Part shown: one piece after another, positions 61,219 to 64,000 of the stretch
How the letters are laid out: the number at the start of each line of letters is the position of its first letter
Numbering within the stretch: the stretch's first letter is position 1
Assembly: GCF_013364195.1 (NCBI RefSeq)
Contig: NZ_CP054918.1
Span: 7,830,563 to 7,894,562 of the forward strand
Direction: 5' to 3'
DNA from: Streptomyces sp. NA04227
GTDB taxonomy: Bacteria; Actinomycetota; Actinomycetes; Streptomycetales; Streptomycetaceae
DNA length: 64,000 bases
Translations under genes and position numbers: made by a program
The notes under the pieces: generated by a model
Database searches by the model: none
Told to the model about the DNA's origin: nothing
What the model saw: only the letters and a program-made list of their open reading frames with translations

Positions 61219-61507
61219 CACCCGCCCCGGAAAGGGAAATAGGAGCGGGAACCGCGGCCGAGAATATCCAGAAAGAGAAATGGACGAAACGTCAACTCCC
61301 TGAAGAATAAAGCTATTTGATGTAAGAAGAATCTCGGCACGAACTGGGTTGATATTTCCCGTACTTGTCGAGGAGGGGATACCGATCTCCAGAATCGAGG
61401 AACAGCCGAGTGCCCCGCTGGCTGCTGCCAGCCTGAAGGTGACCGCGGAGCGGGCAGCTTCCAACTCCCTTAGCCACAAGCAAAGTTGCAGATAACAATG
61501 CAGCGAA
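61219..61507. other. AT-richer junction region
   Basis: About 290 bases without a gene. Composition changes sharply from C/A-rich to balanced and AT-richer (e.g. GAAGAATAAAGCTATTTGATG). It marks the right edge of the meroterpenoid cluster. Confidence 0.5.
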
Positions 61508-61660
61508 GGTGGTGAGTCGATCGCGGAGCTATCGACTCACCACCGACCGATCACGTGCTCCACGGAGTGGAGCACTCGGCCACGGAGTGGCCGACAGATC
61601 GCGGAGCGATCTGGACCGCCGCGTAGCGGCGGCGCGTCGTGTCTGCGGAGCAGACCGCGC
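61508..61660. repeat. Array of six adjacent triloop hairpins, telomere-like
   Basis: Six inverted repeats follow each other almost without gaps. Arms: 61508-61524/61528-61544 (17 bp, one mismatch), 61555-61563/61567-61575 (9 bp), 61576-61583/61587-61594 (8 bp), 61595-61602/61606-61613 (8 bp), 61616-61622/61626-61632 (7 bp), 61641-61646/61650-61655 (6 bp, with further pairing outside). Every loop is three bases: GGA in five, GTA in one. The stems differ in sequence. Streptomyces chromosome and linear-plasmid ends carry such series of short palindromes with three-base purine-rich loops. Tandem stem-loops near mobile elements are another possibility. Confidence 0.85.
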
Positions 61661-61803
61661 GCATCCAGAACCACAACCGACCACCCCCTGCCGCCGCACA
61701 CTGACTACGCAGCAGAGTGCCCAGCAGCCCGACTCAGCACATCAGGAACTGGCCGCGTTCATCCGTACGCGGGTGAGGACGTTCACGTGTACGCCGACAC
61801 CTG

Positions 61804-62121
61804 GTGAAGGGCATACCACCGATCCGCTCCCGCCGCGGGCGACGGCGACGCAGGCCGGACAAGCTTCACGCAGACAAGGGATACGACTACCTTCACCTGC
61901 GGCGATGGCTACGAGGCCGCGGCATCAAGCACCGCATTGCCCGCAAGGGGATCGAGACCTCGCAGCGGCTCGGCCGCCACCGCTGGACCATCGAGCGCAC
62001 CATGTCCTGGCTCGCCAGCTGCCGCCGACTCCACCGCCGCTACGAACGCAAGGCCGAGCACTTCCTTGCCTTCACCAGCCTTGCCTGCACCCTCATCTGC
62101 TACCGCAGACTCAAGACAACT
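61804..62121 (+). pseudogene. IS5-family transposase, C-terminal remnant
   Basis: An open frame (to 62148) encodes only the end of an IS5-type DDE transposase: DKLHADKGYDYLHLRRWLRG, IARKGIETSQRLGRHRW, TIERTMSWLASCRRLHRRYE and LAFTSLACTLICYRRL. The N-terminal two-thirds, including the first catalytic Asp region, are absent, and the sequence just upstream is unrelated. The last Asp/Glu of the catalytic triad (ERT) is retained. It cannot be an active transposase. It lies between the hairpin array and the small unknown gene. Confidence 0.88.
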
Positions 62122-62144
62122 CCATGCGTTGTGAAAGCTGCGCC

Positions 62145-62480
62145 ATGATGGCCGGCGTGAGCAAAGAGACTGCGCTTGAGGCGGTAGCACGCCTGTACCA
62201 GGAATTCATGGGATTGCCCTTCCCTCCCAGGCTGGCTGGAGCGGACCGGGCCGGCTTCGACCTGGTGATGCTGGACTCCGACACCGCAGCCTGGATTTTT
62301 ATCTGGATCAAGAACGGCGGCGAGCTCGAAACGCGAGGTCGGAGCGGTCTGCTTCGCTGCATCGCCCGCCTGGACCAGGTCATACCTGTACTCAGCGAAG
62401 AGGACGGCCCTGAGTACTGGCACCGCCTGCGCGAGATGGCTCACCTTGTCGCGGTTACCTCACAGATAGCCACCAAATGA
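62145..62480 (+). CDS. Small protein of unknown function next to the integrase gene
   Basis: This is a ~111-residue protein. Candidate starts are ATG 62124, ATG 62145 and GTG 62157 (VSKETALEAVARLYQEF); I use 62145. The body is acidic and helical with a Trp/Ile-rich strand (DSDTAAWIFIWIKNGGELE) and LDQVIPVLSEEDGPEYWHRL. There are no Cys-pair, HTH or membrane features, so it is not an evident excisionase. It stops 11 bases before the integrase start, so co-transcription is likely. Function unknown. Confidence 0.6.
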   Translation: MMAGVSKETALEAVARLYQEFMGLPFPPRLAGADRAGFDLVMLDSDTAAWIFIWIKNGGELETRGRSGLLRCIARLDQVIPVLSEEDGPEYWHRLREMAHLVAVTSQIATK

Positions 62481-62491
62481 GATGACCCCTT

Positions 62492-63772
62492 ATGACCACG
62501 CCGCGCCCCGCCGCCTCCCACCGCACCCGCACCCGCTCCCGCGCCAACGGAGACGGCACCATCTACCAGCGCAAGGACGGCCGCTGGGAAGCCGCCGGAT
62601 ACGTCCTCGCCCCCGGCAACACTCGCAAGCGCGTCCGCGTCTACGGCACAAGCCGGAAGGAAGCCCTGGGCAGGCTCACCAAGAAGATCGCCGCGAGCAA
62701 CCTCGGGCTGCCCGTCGCAGTATCCGACTGCACCGTGAGCGACTACCTGACGTACTGGCTGAACAGCATCGCCGTCCACCAGGTCCGGGAGATCACCCAC
62801 ACCCGCTACGCCGCCTGCATCCGTCTCCACCTCATCCCCGGCCTCGGCGCGAAGAAGCTCGCCCGGCTCACCGCCCGCGACGTCCGCACCTTCCTCGACC
62901 ACCTCCGCGTCGCCTGCCAGTGCTGCGTACATGGACGGGACACCGCCCGGCACTCCTGCTGCGCCATCGGCCAATGCTGCGACAAGAGGCTCTCGCCACT
63001 GACCGTGACCTACGTCCACTCGGTCCTCAAGTCCGCACTTGAGCACGCCGTCCGCGAAGACGACCTGCCCCGCAACGTCGCCCGAAACGTCAGGACCCCC
63101 GCGCCCCGCCCCCGGCGCTTCAAGCCCTTCACCGCGAGCGAGGCCCGGCAGTTCCTCCAGGCCGCCAGCGGCGACCGGCTTCACGCGCTGTACGAACTCG
63201 CCCTGCGCACCGGCCTCCGCAAGGGCGAACTCCTCGGCCTGCACTGGGAAGACCTCGACCTCGACGCGGGAACCGCCGCCATCCACCGCTCCCTCCAGCG
63301 CACTCACACCGGCGGCCTGACCATCCTGCACACCAAGACCCGCGCCTCTGAACGCCGTATCGCACTGCCCACCGAATGCATCAACTCTCTCAAGATCCAC
63401 CAGGAGAGGCAGCAGGAAGATCGTCAGGCTGCGGGATCACGATGGGCGGACAACGGTCTCGTCTTCACCACCCCGGTCGGCAGGCCCTTCGATCCCACCA
63501 ACCTCACACGCCGCTTCCGCCACCTCCTCGAACGCGCCGGCCTTCGAGTGATCCGCTTCCATGACCTCCGGCACTCGACCGCCACCCTCCTCCTGGAGCA
63601 GGGCATCGACCTCGTCGTGATCAAGGAGTTGCTCGGCCACGCCCACATCGGCGTGACGGCCAGCGTCTACGCCCACGTCCGACTCCGCCTCCACCGCCAA
63701 GCCATCGGCAGCCTCGGCGAAGCTCTCAGCCCTGGCAGCGACGGCCCCGACTTCCCACCCGTCGTCCGCTGA
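62492..63772 (+). CDS. Tyrosine recombinase/integrase of an integrative element or phage
   Basis: This is a 426-residue integrase. An Arg/Lys-rich AP2-like N-terminus (GDGTIYQRKDGRWEAAGYV) and a SAM-like core-binding domain (LTYWLNSIAVHQVREITHTR) precede the catalytic domain. The catalytic residues are visible: Arg in LRTGLRKGELLGLHWEDL, HxxR in RFHDLRHSTATLLLEQG, the later His in LLGHAHIGVT and the Tyr nucleophile in SVYAHVRL. An insert between the two parts, CQCCVHGRDTARHSCCAIGQ followed by CC, has seven Cys and looks like a zinc site seen in some actinobacterial integrases. No tRNA or obvious att duplication was seen beside it. Confidence 0.93.
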   Translation: MTTPRPAASHRTRTRSRANGDGTIYQRKDGRWEAAGYVLAPGNTRKRVRVYGTSRKEALGRLTKKIAASNLGLPVAVSDCTVSDYLTYWLNSIAVHQVREITHTRYAACIRLHLIPGLGAKKLARLTARDVRTFLDHLRVACQCCVHGRDTARHSCCAIGQCCDKRLSPLTVTYVHSVLKSALEHAVREDDLPRNVARNVRTPAPRPRRFKPFTASEARQFLQAASGDRLHALYELALRTGLRKGELLGLHWEDLDLDAGTAAIHRSLQRTHTGGLTILHTKTRASERRIALPTECINSLKIHQERQQEDRQAAGSRWADNGLVFTTPVGRPFDPTNLTRRFRHLLERAGLRVIRFHDLRHSTATLLLEQGIDLVVIKELLGHAHIGVTASVYAHVRLRLHRQAIGSLGEALSPGSDGPDFPPVVR

Positions 63773-63856
63773 CGTTGCCGTCACCGTTGCCGTCAAACGC
63801 CCGTAGAGGCCCCGCTGGAAAACGGCGAATTCAAGGTGTCGTGGCAACACCGCTGG
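63773..63856. other. Junction between integrase and IS30-type element
   Basis: Holds GTTGCCGTCACCGTTGCCGT just after the integrase stop, a place where attP cores often lie. A GGTGTCGTGGCAACACC element at about 63835-63851 is probably the terminal end of the IS30-type element. Confidence 0.4.
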
Positions 63857-64000
63857 TCATGCGGCTGTTGTGAGGAGCTTAGCGAGGCGCTCGGCTGGGG
63901 TTTCCCAGCCGAGCGTTTTGCGTGGACGGCCGTTGAGTTCGGTGGCGACGGCGTCCAGGCGCTCACGGCTGTGCCGGGACAGGTCGGTGCCCTTCGGGAA
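63857..64000 (-). CDS. IS30-family transposase, C-terminal end (rest beyond window)
   Basis: The leftward frame is open to the window edge and stops at 63857. The 47 visible residues include FPKGTDLSRHSRERLDAVAT, ELNGRPRKTLGWETPAERL and AKLLTTAA. NGRPRKTLGWxTPAE is the diagnostic end of IS30-type transposases. Whether the gene is intact cannot be seen. The element borders the integrase gene, adding to the mobile character of the right edge. Confidence 0.9.
   Translation of the reverse strand, partial: FPKGTDLSRHSRERLDAVATELNGRPRKTLGWETPAERLAKLLTTAA

Noticed and set aside
61508..61660. tRNA or rho-independent terminator cluster
   Set aside because: No cloverleaf or anticodon arm, no T-runs; six separate triloop stems fit neither.
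63857..64000. Complete IS30 element
   Set aside because: Only the C-terminal 47 codons and one probable end are inside the window.

Overview
The window is high-GC Streptomyces-type chromosomal DNA. Evidence for this is C/G-ending codons, frequent GTG starts, IdeR/DmdR iron boxes, a c-di-AMP riboswitch before a LysM/transglycosylase gene, and a type III PKS meroterpenoid cluster. I saw no rRNA, tRNA or CRISPR array.

Layout. 1-12.4 kb is mixed housekeeping and accessory DNA: a partial secreted phosphatase, a secreted protein of unknown function, a quinone oxidoreductase, a secreted HNH nuclease, a ferredoxin/P450 pair, a riboswitch-controlled wall hydrolase, a kinase fused to a solute-binding domain, and a prenyl synthase with an MpaB-type oxygenase. 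12.4-16.2 kb holds an ArsR/MFS pair sharing an operator and an exported-looking ammonia-lyase relative whose MIO triad is altered. 16.2-29.0 kb is an iron locus: a translationally coupled NRPS-independent siderophore operon (two IucA/IucC synthetases, a PLP decarboxylase, an acetyltransferase, an N-monooxygenase), a divergent MFS exporter, and an ABC importer, with three 19-bp iron boxes. 29.3-34.5 kb holds a VOC protein, a PAS/SpoIIE phosphatase and several unknown proteins, one with a Cys/Gly tail.

35.6-40.9 kb is an oxidative cassette: P450, cupin, P450, and a bacterial NO synthase that is C-terminally short. Both P450s carry Pro where the I-helix Thr is expected. 42.0-61.2 kb is a naphthoquinone meroterpenoid cluster of furaquinocin/naphterpin type. 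It contains a SARP regulator, an RppA-like THN synthase, a cupin oxygenase, a DegT-type aminotransferase, two methyltransferases, a WrbA quinone reductase, an adenylate-forming enzyme, an NphB/Fur7-type prenyltransferase, a TetR-like ligand-binding domain with no HTH, an MFS exporter, an acyltransferase, DoxX, an NphT7-like acetoacetyl-CoA synthase and a prenyl diphosphate synthase. A simple reading is malonyl-CoA to THN to flaviolin, then amination, methylation and prenylation. The mevalonate genes that often accompany such clusters are absent except for the NphT7 homologue.

61.2-64 kb is a mobile-element junction: six consecutive triloop hairpins resembling Streptomyces telomere palindromes, an IS5-type transposase remnant, a small unknown gene, a tyrosine integrase with a Cys-rich insert, and the 3' end of an IS30-type transposase.

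Two large-scale oddities stand out. About 54.9-61.2 kb has extreme C-over-G asymmetry on the + strand whichever strand is coding. Many spacers in the meroterpenoid cluster are built from short tandem repeats whose unit differs from spacer to spacer.
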